Below are positions 1 through 8,660 of a stretch of DNA of 64,000 nucleotides, piece by piece (position 1 is the first letter of the stretch; every line of letters starts with the position of its first letter). The DNA comes from Massilia sp. Bi118. GTDB taxonomy: Bacteria > Pseudomonadota > Gammaproteobacteria > Burkholderiales > Burkholderiaceae_D. The notes beneath the pieces are model-generated. The model was not told the DNA's origin, ran no database searches, and saw only the letters and a program-made list of their open reading frames with translations. The position numbers were made by a program, and so were the translations under genes. The DNA lies in NCBI RefSeq assembly GCF_918697865.1, contig NZ_CAKKMV010000001.1, positions 186,001 through 250,000 on the forward strand, written 5' to 3'.

Positions 1-1858
1 TGGTGCCGCCCGAGTAGGGGAAGGAATCGAGCAGCACATCGACCTGGTTGTGCAGGGCGAGGTATTCCTTCAGCGGGCATCGCGGATGGGTGCTCACGCG
101 CGAGGCGTCCACGCCTTCTTCGTGCAGCCAGGCCAGCATCTGGTCGGCGATGCCGCCTGGCGGCACGCCGCCCAGCAGCAGCTTCGAATCCGGCAGGGCG
201 CGCAGCAGCTTGCCCCAGGTGGCCACCACGTTGCGGCCAATCTTGCTGATGCGGTTGAAGCTGCCGAAGGTGATGTGGCCGTTGCTCAGGGCGGGCAGCG
301 GATTGACCGGCGCCGAATCCAGCTCCGGCTGGAACGGCGCCGACACCGGCAGGTAGACCAGCTTCTCGGTGAACTGGTGGTCGTACTGCCCCGGCGTCAG
401 GATCTGGCGGTCGCTCAGGTAGTAATCCATGGATTGGAGGCCGGTGGTGCCTGGATAGCCGATCCAGCTCAACTGGATCGGCGCCGGCTTGCGCGCAAAC
501 ACCGGCAGCCGGTTGTGCGCCGTATGGCCGGCCAGGTCGACCAGGATGTCGATGCCGTCGTCGCGGATGCGCTGGGCGAGCGTCTCGTCGTCCAGGCCCA
601 CCACATCGGTCCACTGGGTCATATAGGTTTTGAGGCGCTCGCTGACCTGGTCGGTGAGAACGTGGTTGTGATAGGCGAACAGGGCCACGCCGGGACGGCC
701 GGCAAGGCGTTCGAAGATCGGTTCCACGAAGGAGGCCACCGCGTGGTGGCGCAGGTCGCCCGAGACGAAGCCGATGCGCAGCTGGCGCTGCGGATCGCGC
801 GCGTTGGCGTGCGGGCGCCACTTCTTGCGCAGCGGCGCTTCGACGCGCTCGGCGTAGCGCAGGTGCTCGGCGAACAGCGCCTTGGCGTCGATGTCCTCCA
901 TCTGGCTCATCCCGAACAGCATGTTGCTGTGCACGCCCGCGTTATCGGGCTCCAGCTTCAGCACGTGGCGATAGGCGTCGACGGCGCCGGCCATGCGGCT
1001 CTGGCCCATCAGCGCCACGCCGATGGTGTTCCAGGCCAGCGCATTCTTCGGGTTGATGGCGACCGCGGCGCGCGCGCTGGCTTCGGCTTCGGCCAGGCGG
1101 TTCATGTCGAGCAGGGTGACCGCCAGGTTGTTGTGCGCGTCGGCGCGCCGCGGGTCCAGTTCCAGTGCGCGCTTCAGGACCACGATCGCGTCTTCGTGGC
1201 GGCGCGATTCCTTCAGCAGCAGGCCCAGGTTGCTGTAGGTTTCGGCGTTGTCGGGATCGCATTCCGAGGCCCTGGCCATGGCCTGGACGGCCGGCGCGAC
1301 CTGGCCGCGCATGTGGTGCACCACGCCCAGCGACTTCCAGCCGAAGGCATAGCGCGGGCAATCGATGGTCATCAGGCGGGCCGCGTGCTCGGCCTCGTCG
1401 AGGCGGCGCTCGCGCATCAGGGCGGACAGCAGGTCGGTGTCCTTGCGCGGGGGCGTGCCGCGCTCGGCCCGCGCCAGGCGCTCGGCCAGGCCGTCCAGCG
1501 CCGCGCCGCGCAGTCCATGGCGGCGTCCCAGGTCGATGGTCTCGCGCACGGCGGCCAGCTCGGCGCCGTCCAGCAGGACTTCGATATAGGCCAGCCAGTA
1601 GGCGGCTTCACCCGGATCCGCCTGGATCGCGCCGGACAGGTGCGCGGCGGCTTCCTGCAAGCGCCCGGCCTGCCATTCAAGCCGGCCGAGCTGGTACTGC
1701 GCCTGGGCATGGCCGGGATGCATGTCGAGAATGGCGCGGCACAGCGTGGCGGCCTGGTCGAACTGGCCGGCGTCGAGGTGCTGGAGCGCCAGCTGCATCG
1801 CCTGTTCGGCGACGCGCTGGATCTCTTCACTGAGCGGTACGAGGGTGGTATCTGGCAT
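1..1858 (-). CDS. TPR protein / SPINDLY-family O-GlcNAc-type glycosyltransferase (3' end outside window)
   Basis: The first 619 residues are present and the C-terminus lies beyond position 1. Residues 1 to about 300 are tandem TPR units (repeated A-W/Y-x-N-L/I-G-x patterns, for example around 'AETYSNLGLLLKE'). A Glyco_transf_41-like catalytic part follows, with 'RIGFVSGDLRHHAV', 'DGIDILVDLAGHT', 'PIQLSWIGYPGTTG' and, at the window edge, 'DVLLDSFPYSGGT'. These are hallmark segments of the OGT/SPINDLY family, which moves a sugar from a nucleotide donor to Ser/Thr of proteins or is used in surface glycosylation. The start follows a clear sigma70-like promoter on the same strand. The acceptor cannot be told from this window. 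It is not part of an evident operon here. Confidence 0.9.
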   Translation of the reverse strand, partial: MPDTTLVPLSEEIQRVAEQAMQLALQHLDAGQFDQAATLCRAILDMHPGHAQAQYQLGRLEWQAGRLQEAAAHLSGAIQADPGEAAYWLAYIEVLLDGAELAAVRETIDLGRRHGLRGAALDGLAERLARAERGTPPRKDTDLLSALMRERRLDEAEHAARLMTIDCPRYAFGWKSLGVVHHMRGQVAPAVQAMARASECDPDNAETYSNLGLLLKESRRHEDAIVVLKRALELDPRRADAHNNLAVTLLDMNRLAEAEASARAAVAINPKNALAWNTIGVALMGQSRMAGAVDAYRHVLKLEPDNAGVHSNMLFGMSQMEDIDAKALFAEHLRYAERVEAPLRKKWRPHANARDPQRQLRIGFVSGDLRHHAVASFVEPIFERLAGRPGVALFAYHNHVLTDQVSERLKTYMTQWTDVVGLDDETLAQRIRDDGIDILVDLAGHTAHNRLPVFARKPAPIQLSWIGYPGTTGLQSMDYYLSDRQILTPGQYDHQFTEKLVYLPVSAPFQPELDSAPVNPLPALSNGHITFGSFNRISKIGRNVVATWGKLLRALPDSKLLLGGVPPGGIADQMLAWLHEEGVDASRVSTHPRCPLKEYLALHNQVDVLLDSFPYSGGT

Positions 1859-1932
1859 GGGTAAGCTGGCCTTGGGCGCGACTGTTTTCAGAGTGTCATG
1901 CCCGGGGTTTTGTTTCCCTGCGACATCTCGCT

Positions 1933-1961
1933 ACCATAGTGGAAGCCCCGCCCAGGGTCAA
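1933..1961 (-). promoter_or_regulatory. sigma70-like promoter of the OGT-family gene
   Basis: Read on the minus strand, TTGACC is followed after exactly 17 bases by TATGGT, close to the -35/-10 consensus. The predicted start of transcription is about 70 bases upstream of the ATG at 1858. The remaining intergenic DNA up to 2046 also holds an inverted repeat CGCTA-N4-TAGCG at 2024-2037. No other gene is seen in this gap. Confidence 0.55.
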
Positions 1962-2046
1962 GGAATTGCGCCCCTTCTGGCGGCCAACTGTTGCACGCGA
2001 ATCCGAAACGGCGACACACTTGCCGCTACGCCTAGCGTATTTGGCA

Positions 2047-3186
2047 TCACCTGGAAAACAGCCAGGCCGAGAAGCGGTGCGACACCCTGATCGCGCCGCG
2101 ATCGACGCGCGCTTCGAACAGGCTTGCGGCCAGGAAGCACACACCCAGGTAGAGCACGAAGTTCGGCAGCAGCCACAGGCGCTGCTGCGGGAAGTGCAGG
2201 TAGAACCAGCACCCCAACGAACACAGGACGATGAAGTGCAGCAGGTAGAGCGAGAACGAAATCCGCGCCAGGAATTGCACGATGCGATGTTCGAAGAAGG
2301 CGCGACCGAAGCCATGCACGACTGCCAGAGTCAGGCAGAGCGCGCCAAGGGCATTATAAAAATTCTTCTTTTCCCAGACCAGGGCGCCGTGGACCTGCAG
2401 CGCGGGCAGGAAGTCGTAGGCGCGCGACTCGAACTGGAAGCAGGCGAAGTAGAGGCCGGCCGCGAGCAGGGCCAGCTTGGCGCGTGCGCCGGGCTGGGCC
2501 CGATGCAGGGTCGCGCCGATGAAGATCACGAAGTAATAGATCGACTCTTCCTTGTGCACCGCATACAGCAGCAGGAAGGCGGCCAGCATGGGCGCCAGGG
2601 TCCTTGCGTGCGGCTTGACCAGGAAAAAGGCGAGCACGTAGAGCGAGCCGATGAATTCGATCTTCAGTGTCCACAACGGCGGCACCAGCGTGCCGCTGCC
2701 GTAGACGAGGGCGCCGTACAAGGCATCCTGCAGCGCGGCCCAGCCGGTGATGCCGTCCGGATAAAAGGTCTTGAGCCAGTTCACGGAGCCGGACACCGTC
2801 GCCGCCTGCACGTTGGCGTACAGGCCGAGCCGGTAGACGGCGAAGGACAGCAGGACGGCCGCCGCGATCGGGATGTTCAGCCGCAGGTAGCGGCCCCACA
2901 TGCGCTGCTGCAGCGTAGGCTGGCCGTGGCCGGCGCTGTAATAGGGCAGGGTCAGAACGTAGCCGGACAGGGCAAAGAAGATCAGGACCGAGATATGGCC
3001 ATTGTAGAAAATCGTCGCCAGCGGCGAGGTCAGGACTTCGAAGAGCGTGCCGGGCGCGGCGTTGACGGGAAAGGTCGACGGATAGTTTTTGTGCAGCATG
3101 GACGGCAGGAAGGCTGCAACAAAATGGGTGATCGCCACGTTCAGGGCGGCGACGCCCCGTAGTCCATCCGCGTTCTTGTTCTTCAT
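2047..3186 (-). CDS. acyltransferase-3 family membrane protein (OafA/ExoZ-like)
   Basis: 379 residues. The N-terminus 'NADGLRGVAALNVAITHF' is the typical first segment of acyltransferase family 3, with the Arg and His of the active region. About ten hydrophobic stretches follow, including 'YLRLNIPIAAAVLLSFAVY' and 'LARISFSLYLLHFIVLCS'. Such enzymes O-acylate exported carbohydrates (LPS, exopolysaccharide, Nod factor) at the inner membrane. I chose the ATG at 3186, directly before the conserved motif. A TTG at 3222 is possible but has no better ribosome site. The gene sits alone between OGT and a divergent lipoprotein-like gene, so its target glycan is unknown. Confidence 0.85.
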   Translation of the reverse strand: MKNKNADGLRGVAALNVAITHFVAAFLPSMLHKNYPSTFPVNAAPGTLFEVLTSPLATIFYNGHISVLIFFALSGYVLTLPYYSAGHGQPTLQQRMWGRYLRLNIPIAAAVLLSFAVYRLGLYANVQAATVSGSVNWLKTFYPDGITGWAALQDALYGALVYGSGTLVPPLWTLKIEFIGSLYVLAFFLVKPHARTLAPMLAAFLLLYAVHKEESIYYFVIFIGATLHRAQPGARAKLALLAAGLYFACFQFESRAYDFLPALQVHGALVWEKKNFYNALGALCLTLAVVHGFGRAFFEHRIVQFLARISFSLYLLHFIVLCSLGCWFYLHFPQQRLWLLPNFVLYLGVCFLAASLFEARVDRGAIRVSHRFSAWLFSR

Positions 3187-3363
3187 CTGCCGTGCTTTCA
3201 AAAAAGCAAATTCTACTGGCAAATGTCAGCGCCATGTTCATTGCTTAGAGTACATGGCGTTGTTACAAGCGTTTGCATTTGATACGGAATCGCTCTTTCC
3301 GGAACAGGTTATGGCCGTTACTCTGTGTCCATGTCTGTCAAAACAACACCTAAGGGGAACACC

Positions 3364-3822
3364 ATGAAAACGATCTCGAACATCGGCGCCCGCCTCGCCC
3401 TCGTGGCCGCTTTTGCCGCCGCCGGCGCCGCGCCGCTGGCCGCCCAGGCCGCACCGGACCATCACCAGAAAGCCTCGAACGCGCATTGCCAGAACTGTGG
3501 CACCGTGGTTTCGACCCGCACCTATGAACGCGCGGCAGAGCGCGCCAGCGGCCTGGGCGCCGGCGGCGGCGCCGTGGTCGGCGGCCTGCTGGGCAACCAG
3601 GTGGGCAGCGGCAACGGCCGCACCCTGGCCACCATCGCCGGCGCGGTCGGCGGCGCCTACGCCGGCAACCGCGTCGAGCGCAACATGCACTCGACCACCT
3701 ACACCGACGTCCGCGTCCGCATGGCCAGGGGCGGCTACCGCACCTTCACTGAACAGGGCCGTCCGCGCTACCGCAACGGCGACCGCGTGCGTGTCCAGCA
3801 GGGCCACCTCATCCGCGATTAA
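3364..3822 (+). CDS. exported glycine-zipper 2TM-domain protein
   Basis: 152 residues. An N-terminal signal peptide (Ala-rich, ending near 'PLAAQA') is followed by a 'HCQNCGTVV' segment and then a glycine zipper with GxxxG spacing ('GLGAGGGAVVGGLLGNQVG', 'IAGAVGGAYAGN'), as in the SlyB/Rickettsia 17-kDa type of envelope proteins. The C-terminal part is basic and Tyr/Arg-rich. The start is supported by AAGGGG seven bases before the ATG. It probably sits in the periplasm or outer membrane; the exact role is unknown. The last four bases overlap the end of the convergent P450 gene. Confidence 0.85.
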   Translation: MKTISNIGARLALVAAFAAAGAAPLAAQAAPDHHQKASNAHCQNCGTVVSTRTYERAAERASGLGAGGGAVVGGLLGNQVGSGNGRTLATIAGAVGGAYAGNRVERNMHSTTYTDVRVRMARGGYRTFTEQGRPRYRNGDRVRVQQGHLIRD

Positions 3823-5075
3823 GGGAGCAGCGCCACCTTCTCGATCACCATGCCGCTGGCCGGCAGCGTCGGAATCCGGCGCAGGCTGATCGAGAGGTCT
3901 TGCGGCGGCACGGCGTAGGCGATCCCGGTCGCGAACAGCCGCACCGCCGATTTCACGAGGTCCACCGTCAAGGACTCGCCGGGGCAGCGGTGCCCCGCAT
4001 AATGGTCGCCGCCGCCCTGCGGGATCAGATCGAAGCCGCTGTTCTCGCGGCGCTCGAAACGCTCGGGCCGGAACACGCCGGGGTCGCCCCAGATCGCCGG
4101 ATGCATGTCGGTGCCGTACAGGTCCAGCAGGACCCAGGTGCCCTTCGCGATGCGCATCCCGTGCCAGTCGAAATCGTGCAGCGCCCGTCCGCCGATCGCC
4201 GGCAGGAAGGGGTAGTAGCGCCGCACCTCCTCCACGAACATCGTCAAATACGCCTCGTCGCCGGCGGCAATCCGTTCGCGGCAGGCGGGGTGCTCGTGCA
4301 TCGCCAGAACCGCGAAGGTGATGAAGCGCGCCACCGCCACGGTCGGGCGCAGGAAGTTGATCAGTTCCACCGCCGCGTGCTTGCGGTCCATCGGGCGGCC
4401 GTCGGCGTCGCGATGGCGCGCGACCACGTTCAGCGCGCTGTCGAAGGGCGGCTGCGCCTGCCCGGCACGCACGGCGTCGATCAGGGCGCGCGCCCAGTGC
4501 TCGGTGCGCCGGCGCAGCATCAGCGCCTTCCAGGTGCGTGGCCCGACCGAGGCGGCGCCGTCTATCATCGCCGAGAACTCCGCCGTGCGCCGGCGCGCTT
4601 CGTCGGCGTTGATCGGGATGCCGGCCCACTGGCACACGGCGCGGCACAGCACCAGCTCCGTTTCCCGGTGCACGATCACGGACGGCAGATTCGGCCAGCG
4701 CGCAATATGGGCGCGCCACTGGGCCAGCGCCAGCCCCGCCATGCGCTGGCGCTCGAGGGGGCCGAGCAGCGACATGAACATCGCCTTGCGCTTCTTGTGC
4801 GCCTCGCCGTCCAGCGCCATCACGCTGCCGTAGTCCTGCAGCAGCGCCAGCGTGGTCGGCGGCAGCGCATGGCGGCGCGTGAAGCGGCCCGGCTGGTAGA
4901 ACATGCGCGCCGCATCCTCGCCGCGCACGCACAGCGCCTTGCGCAGCATGAGGCGGGTGGTGAACATGTCGGTCCCGAAGCGCTCGAAGCGGTCCGGCAG
5001 GAAGCGGTAGCCCTCGGCCAGCAGCGCCAGCGTGCGGTCGAAACCTCCCTCGGCGGGCACGTTCAGCGGGGTCAC
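3819..5075 (-). CDS. CYP152-type cytochrome P450 (fatty-acid peroxygenase/decarboxylase family)
   Basis: 418 residues. The heme-thiolate loop 'QGGGDHYAGHRCPGE' holds Cys364, the ExxR motif lies at about 282-285 ('EEVRRYYPF'), and the I-helix reads 'ELINFLRPTVAVARF'. In ordinary P450s that helix carries an acid-alcohol pair for O2 activation. Here Arg243-Pro244 replace it, the signature of CYP152 enzymes (P450-BSbeta, SPalpha, OleT), which use H2O2 and let the fatty-acid carboxylate bind the Arg. The product should be an alpha- or beta-hydroxy fatty acid or a terminal alkene. By my alignment from memory, the position that is Gln85 in BSbeta and His85 in OleT is Met86 here. The gene starts 10 bases after a histidine kinase gene and is probably cotranscribed with it. 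Confidence 0.9.
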   Translation of the reverse strand: MTPLNVPAEGGFDRTLALLAEGYRFLPDRFERFGTDMFTTRLMLRKALCVRGEDAARMFYQPGRFTRRHALPPTTLALLQDYGSVMALDGEAHKKRKAMFMSLLGPLERQRMAGLALAQWRAHIARWPNLPSVIVHRETELVLCRAVCQWAGIPINADEARRRTAEFSAMIDGAASVGPRTWKALMLRRRTEHWARALIDAVRAGQAQPPFDSALNVVARHRDADGRPMDRKHAAVELINFLRPTVAVARFITFAVLAMHEHPACRERIAAGDEAYLTMFVEEVRRYYPFLPAIGGRALHDFDWHGMRIAKGTWVLLDLYGTDMHPAIWGDPGVFRPERFERRENSGFDLIPQGGGDHYAGHRCPGESLTVDLVKSAVRLFATGIAYAVPPQDLSISLRRIPTLPASGMVIEKVALLP

Positions 5076-5085
5076 GGTGCCTCCT

Positions 5086-7362
5086 TCAATGCGGGGTCGG
5101 GATGTAGAGCGGATCGGGCCTGTCCTGCAGCGCGCGCGGCAGGAACACGCACACCGTGGTGCCTTCGCCCGGCGTGCTCGCCAGGCGGATATGGCCGCCG
5201 CTCTGCTTCACGAAGCCATGCGCCATCGACAGTCCCAGGCCGGTGCCCTTGCCCTCCGGTTTGGTGGTGAAGAAGGGCTCGAAGGCGCGTTCGGCGACTT
5301 CCGGCGGCATGCCGCTGCCGGTGTCGGTGACGGCGATCCGCACGTAGTCGCCCGGCCGTATGTTGGTGATCGCCAGCGCGTCGCCTTCCTCGACGTGGAC
5401 GTTGTCGAGGGCGATCGTGATGCGGCCCTCGTTGTTCATGGCGTCGCGCGCATTGATCACCAGGTTGAGCAGCACGTTCTCGAGCTGGTTCGGGTCGACC
5501 AGCGTGTGCCACAGCTGGTCGGCGATGGCAAAGCGGATCTCGATGGCGTCGCCGGCGGCGCGGTGCAGCAGGCTGTCCATGCGTTCGATCAGCTGCGCCA
5601 GGTCGACCACGCTGGGGTGCAGCGGCTGGCGGCGCGCAAAGGCCAGCAGCTGCGCGGCCAGCTTCTTTCCGCGTTCCACCGCGTCCATGATGCTGAGCAG
5701 GCGCTTGCGGCTGGTCTCCTCGTTGCGCATCATGAGCTGCACGTTGACGCTGATGATGTGCAGGATGTTGTTGAAGTCGTGCGCGACGCCGCCGGTCAGC
5801 TTGCCGACCGCCTCCAGCTTCTGCGAGCGCAGCAGCGCGGTGCGCGCTTCGTCGAGCCGCGCCTGGCGCTGGCGCTCGCGCTCTTCCTGCACCTTGCGCG
5901 GCCGGATGTCGCGCACGAAGGCGACAGCAGCGAAGCCGCCATTCGAGGGCAGGGCGGTGACCGCGATCTCGACCGGCAGCGCGCGGCCGTCGCGGTCGGC
6001 CAGCATGATCTCGGTGGGGGCGGCCAGCAGCTCGCATTCGCCGCGCGCGTGGAAGGCCACGAAATGGGCGCGCCAGCGTTCGCGCCATTCGGGCGCGGTG
6101 ATCAGCTCGACGGCTTCGCGGCCCAGCGCCTCCTCTTCGCTCCAGCCGAACAGCTTGGTGGCCTGCTCGTTCCAGTCGGTGACGCGGCTGTCCGGACCGA
6201 TCGCGAGGAAGGCGTCGTAGGCGTTCTGCAGGATCAGGCGGATGCGCTGGCGCTCGGCGTCGATGCGGTCGCGCGATTCGCGCAGCTCGAGCGTCATGCC
6301 CCCCGCCAGCTGCAGGGCGCGGCGGCGCTCGGTGGCCAGCAGCCACACCACGAGGCTGAGTAGCAGGCCCAGGCCGATCCCGGTCGCGGCGATCGCGGCG
6401 GTGGGGCGCTTGTCGAGCGTGGCTTCGAGCTGCGGCGCGGAGCGGATCGCCAGGGTCCAGGTGCGGGCGGCGGTGTCCATCGTCTCGGTGCGCGAAAACA
6501 TCGCTCGCCTGGCCGGCGGACTGGCGCCGGGCGAGCGGTAGAGCAGGGTGTCCTCGCTTGCCAGCTTGCCGTCGTAGACCTCGACCTCGAGATCGCTGGC
6601 GTGCTCGCCGCCCAGGCCGCGCATCAGGTCGTTCATACGGAAGGGCGCGTAGACCCAGCCGGCGATCGCGGCGCGGCGCTCCGCCAGGGTAGCGCGCGGC
6701 ATGCCGCGGCGGTAGACCGGCACGTACATCAGGAAGCCGGACTGCACGTTGCGTGCGCCTTCCTGCACCAGCGTGACGCGGCCGGTGGCGACGGCGGCGC
6801 CGGTGTCGCGCGCCGCCTCCATTGCCGCGCGCCGCACCGGTTCGCTGAACATGTCGTAGCCGAAGGCGCGCAGGTTGCGGCCGCCGAAGGGCTGGATATG
6901 GGTGACCGAGGTATAGAAGTCGCGCGGGCCGGGCGGCTTGATCTCGTAGCCGGAAAACCCTGCGGCGCGCATCGCGGCGACGTGGGCGGCCAGCTGTGCG
7001 GGCGGAACGATGGTGGCGATGCCGATCGCCTCGATGCCGGGATAGCGCTCGTTCAGCCTGAGGATGGCGTAGTAATCGGCGAAGTCGTCCTGGCTGACGT
7101 CGACCGCGCCGCGCAGGAAGCCGCGCGTACCTTGCAGAACCTGCTCGTACACCGCCATGCGGCGCGCCAGGATGGCGGCGAGATCGCGGACGCGGTAGTC
7201 GAAGGTGGCCTGGAGCTCGTTCTCGGCAGTGCGTTCGACCTTGTCCGCCACCACATAGGTCACGATCAGCGACACCAGGAACACCAGCGCGGCCAGCAGC
7301 AGCGGGACGGAGGCCGGGTAGCGCTGCGGAGCGGGCGTGGCGGGATGATCGGAAAGCGGCAT
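5086..7362 (-). CDS. membrane sensor histidine kinase with CHASE and PAS domains
   Basis: 758 residues. The order is: membrane segment at about 19-39, periplasmic CHASE domain at about 70-300 ('FYTSVTHIQPFGGRN', 'GFLMYVPVYRRG'), second membrane segment at about 322-342, PAS at about 373-488, HisKA with His528 in 'GGVAHDFNNIL', then HATPase_c with 'NLVINARDAMNN', 'DTGSGMPPEVAERAFEPFF' and 'GKGTGLGLSMAHGF'. There is no receiver domain, and no response regulator gene is adjacent, so the partner is elsewhere. CHASE domains sense small extracellular molecules. I chose the ATG at 7362, just before the membrane segment. An upstream start at 7458 would add a Cys-rich stretch unlike the family. The P450 gene follows directly, which suggests a functional link to lipid or peroxide metabolism. 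Confidence 0.88.
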   Translation of the reverse strand: MPLSDHPATPAPQRYPASVPLLLAALVFLVSLIVTYVVADKVERTAENELQATFDYRVRDLAAILARRMAVYEQVLQGTRGFLRGAVDVSQDDFADYYAILRLNERYPGIEAIGIATIVPPAQLAAHVAAMRAAGFSGYEIKPPGPRDFYTSVTHIQPFGGRNLRAFGYDMFSEPVRRAAMEAARDTGAAVATGRVTLVQEGARNVQSGFLMYVPVYRRGMPRATLAERRAAIAGWVYAPFRMNDLMRGLGGEHASDLEVEVYDGKLASEDTLLYRSPGASPPARRAMFSRTETMDTAARTWTLAIRSAPQLEATLDKRPTAAIAATGIGLGLLLSLVVWLLATERRRALQLAGGMTLELRESRDRIDAERQRIRLILQNAYDAFLAIGPDSRVTDWNEQATKLFGWSEEEALGREAVELITAPEWRERWRAHFVAFHARGECELLAAPTEIMLADRDGRALPVEIAVTALPSNGGFAAVAFVRDIRPRKVQEERERQRQARLDEARTALLRSQKLEAVGKLTGGVAHDFNNILHIISVNVQLMMRNEETSRKRLLSIMDAVERGKKLAAQLLAFARRQPLHPSVVDLAQLIERMDSLLHRAAGDAIEIRFAIADQLWHTLVDPNQLENVLLNLVINARDAMNNEGRITIALDNVHVEEGDALAITNIRPGDYVRIAVTDTGSGMPPEVAERAFEPFFTTKPEGKGTGLGLSMAHGFVKQSGGHIRLASTPGEGTTVCVFLPRALQDRPDPLYIPTPH

Positions 7363-7417
7363 GGTGGCAAAATCATACCCGGCCATGGCCTTGCAAGGCG
7401 CACAACAGTGGCTGACC

Positions 7418-7446
7418 TTGGCGCACGAAGTTGCCCCGGCTACAAT
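7418..7446 (+). promoter_or_regulatory. sigma70-like promoter of the small membrane-protein gene
   Basis: TTGGCG is followed after 17 bases by TACAAT, a near-consensus promoter. Transcription should begin near 7453, only about 10 bases before the ATG at 7464, so the leader is very short. It lies between this gene and the divergent histidine kinase gene. Confidence 0.55.
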
Positions 7447-7463
7447 GTCGGCACCCATCCGCG

Positions 7464-7955
7464 ATGACTATGCCCGCTCCCGATTCTGTTCAAACTCTGC
7501 CGCACGGCAGCCTGCTGCGCCGCCTGCAATGGACGCTGGCAGCCATCCTGTGCGCCGCGCTGCTGTGGGCCGCGCTGGCGCCGCTGCACTATCCGACGCG
7601 CGAGCGCCTGTTCGAGTTCTCGCGCGGCGCGGCGGTCCTGGGCGGCCAGCCCGGGCCTGCGTCAGTGCCGGCCGAAGTCCGCCTGACGCTGGGCGTGCGC
7701 GACGTGCTGCTGCTGCGTAACCGCGACCTGGCGCCGCACGTGTTCGGCCAGGTGCTGGTGCTGCCGGGGCGCGAAGTGCGCCTGCCTTTCGAGCAGGCCG
7801 GCGACTATCCCTTCGCCTGCGACCTTGCGCCGGCATCGACGGTGACGGTGCGGGTGGGGGAGCAACCCGACCCCGGCTGGCCCCGGCTGCGCTGGCGTTT
7901 GTCCACCTTGTTGGATGCAGTGCGGACCCTTCCTTTGCAGGGTCCCGAAGACTGA
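7464..7955 (+). CDS. membrane-anchored protein with a possible cupredoxin-like fold
   Basis: 163 residues. One N-terminal membrane segment ('WTLAAILCAALLWAALAPL') is followed by a periplasmic domain of about 110 residues. Its pattern 'VLLLRNRDLAPHVFGQVLVLPGREVRLPF' followed by 'AGDYPFACDLAPASTVTVRV' is like the late beta-strands of cupredoxins. It has one possible His and one Cys, but no clear full set of copper ligands. The start is set by the promoter ending just upstream; a second ATG lies at 7470. It is divergent from the CHASE kinase. I do not recognise a specific family, and the fold is an inference from the strand pattern. Confidence 0.65.
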   Translation: MTMPAPDSVQTLPHGSLLRRLQWTLAAILCAALLWAALAPLHYPTRERLFEFSRGAAVLGGQPGPASVPAEVRLTLGVRDVLLLRNRDLAPHVFGQVLVLPGREVRLPFEQAGDYPFACDLAPASTVTVRVGEQPDPGWPRLRWRLSTLLDAVRTLPLQGPED

Positions 7956-8009
7956 GTTCGCCACGCAATCGTGCTCCGTCCCGCAAAGCGAATCTGTCAT
8001 GATGCGCGC

Positions 8010-8627
8010 ATGGCCACGATCTCCTTACCGCTGTTCCCGCTCAGCACGGTCCTGTTTCCGGATGGCGTGCTGCCGCTGCAGATCTTCGAGGTGCGCTACC
8101 TCGACATGATCAGCCATTGCCTGACGGAGGACAGCCCTTTCGGCGTGGTGCTGCTGACGCATGGGCAGGAGGTGCGCACCCCGCAGGGACTGGAGCGCTT
8201 CGTGGCATCGGGAACGCTGGCCTCGGTGCAGGACACCACGGCCTCGACGCCGGGCCTGCTGCAGGTGGTCTGCCGCGGCAACTCGCGCTTCCAGGTGCTG
8301 GCTAGCGAGCGCCGCAGCAACGGCCTGTGGATGGCCGAGGCCGAACTGCTGGAGGACGACCACGCGGTGCGTATCCCCTCCGACCTGAAGGGCGCTGCCG
8401 ACGCCCTCGACCGCGTGCTCTCCTCGCTGCACGACGTGCCGCAAAGCCGCTGGCCGGTGCAGCCGCCATTCCGCCTCGACGACTGCGGCTGGGTCGCCAA
8501 CCGCTGGTGCGAACTGCTGCCGCTGCCGAACCAGCAGAAGCAGCACATGCTCATGCTGGATAACCCGATGATCCGGCTGGAGCTGCTGCATGATGTGCTG
8601 GATGAACACGGGCTGATCACGTCCTGA
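8010..8627 (+). CDS. LON substrate-binding-domain protein
   Basis: 205 residues, made entirely of a Lon N-terminal type domain: 'LPLFPLSTVLFPDGVLPLQIFEVRYLDMI' at the start, 'FGVVLL', then 'GNSRFQVL', with a helical C-terminal bundle. There is no ATPase or protease part. Stand-alone LON-domain proteins are common in proteobacteria and are thought to bind or present unfolded substrates; their biochemistry is poorly known. The start at 8010 places the conserved 'LPLFPL' motif at the N-terminus, as in the family. A perfect hairpin separates it from the convergent EF-hand gene. Confidence 0.88.
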   Translation: MATISLPLFPLSTVLFPDGVLPLQIFEVRYLDMISHCLTEDSPFGVVLLTHGQEVRTPQGLERFVASGTLASVQDTTASTPGLLQVVCRGNSRFQVLASERRSNGLWMAEAELLEDDHAVRIPSDLKGAADALDRVLSSLHDVPQSRWPVQPPFRLDDCGWVANRWCELLPLPNQQKQHMLMLDNPMIRLELLHDVLDEHGLITS

Positions 8628-8631
8628 GCGC

Positions 8632-8659
8632 CGTCATTCCCGCGAAAGCGGGAATGACG
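8632..8659. repeat. dRS3-like palindrome, possibly a two-way terminator
   Basis: This is a perfect hairpin with 12-bp arms and a GAAA loop. Its core at 8636-8655 fits the ATTCCC-N8-GGGAAT pattern of neisserial dRS3 repeats. It fills the gap between two convergent stop codons (8627 and 8661). Related copies lie at about 11175, 42169, 45877 and 47609. Confidence 0.8.
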
Positions 8660-8660
8660 C

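Noticed and set aside
50..1864. A 604-codon open frame on the plus strand
   Set aside because: It is antisense to the TPR/OGT gene, whose motifs and promoter on the minus strand are clear.
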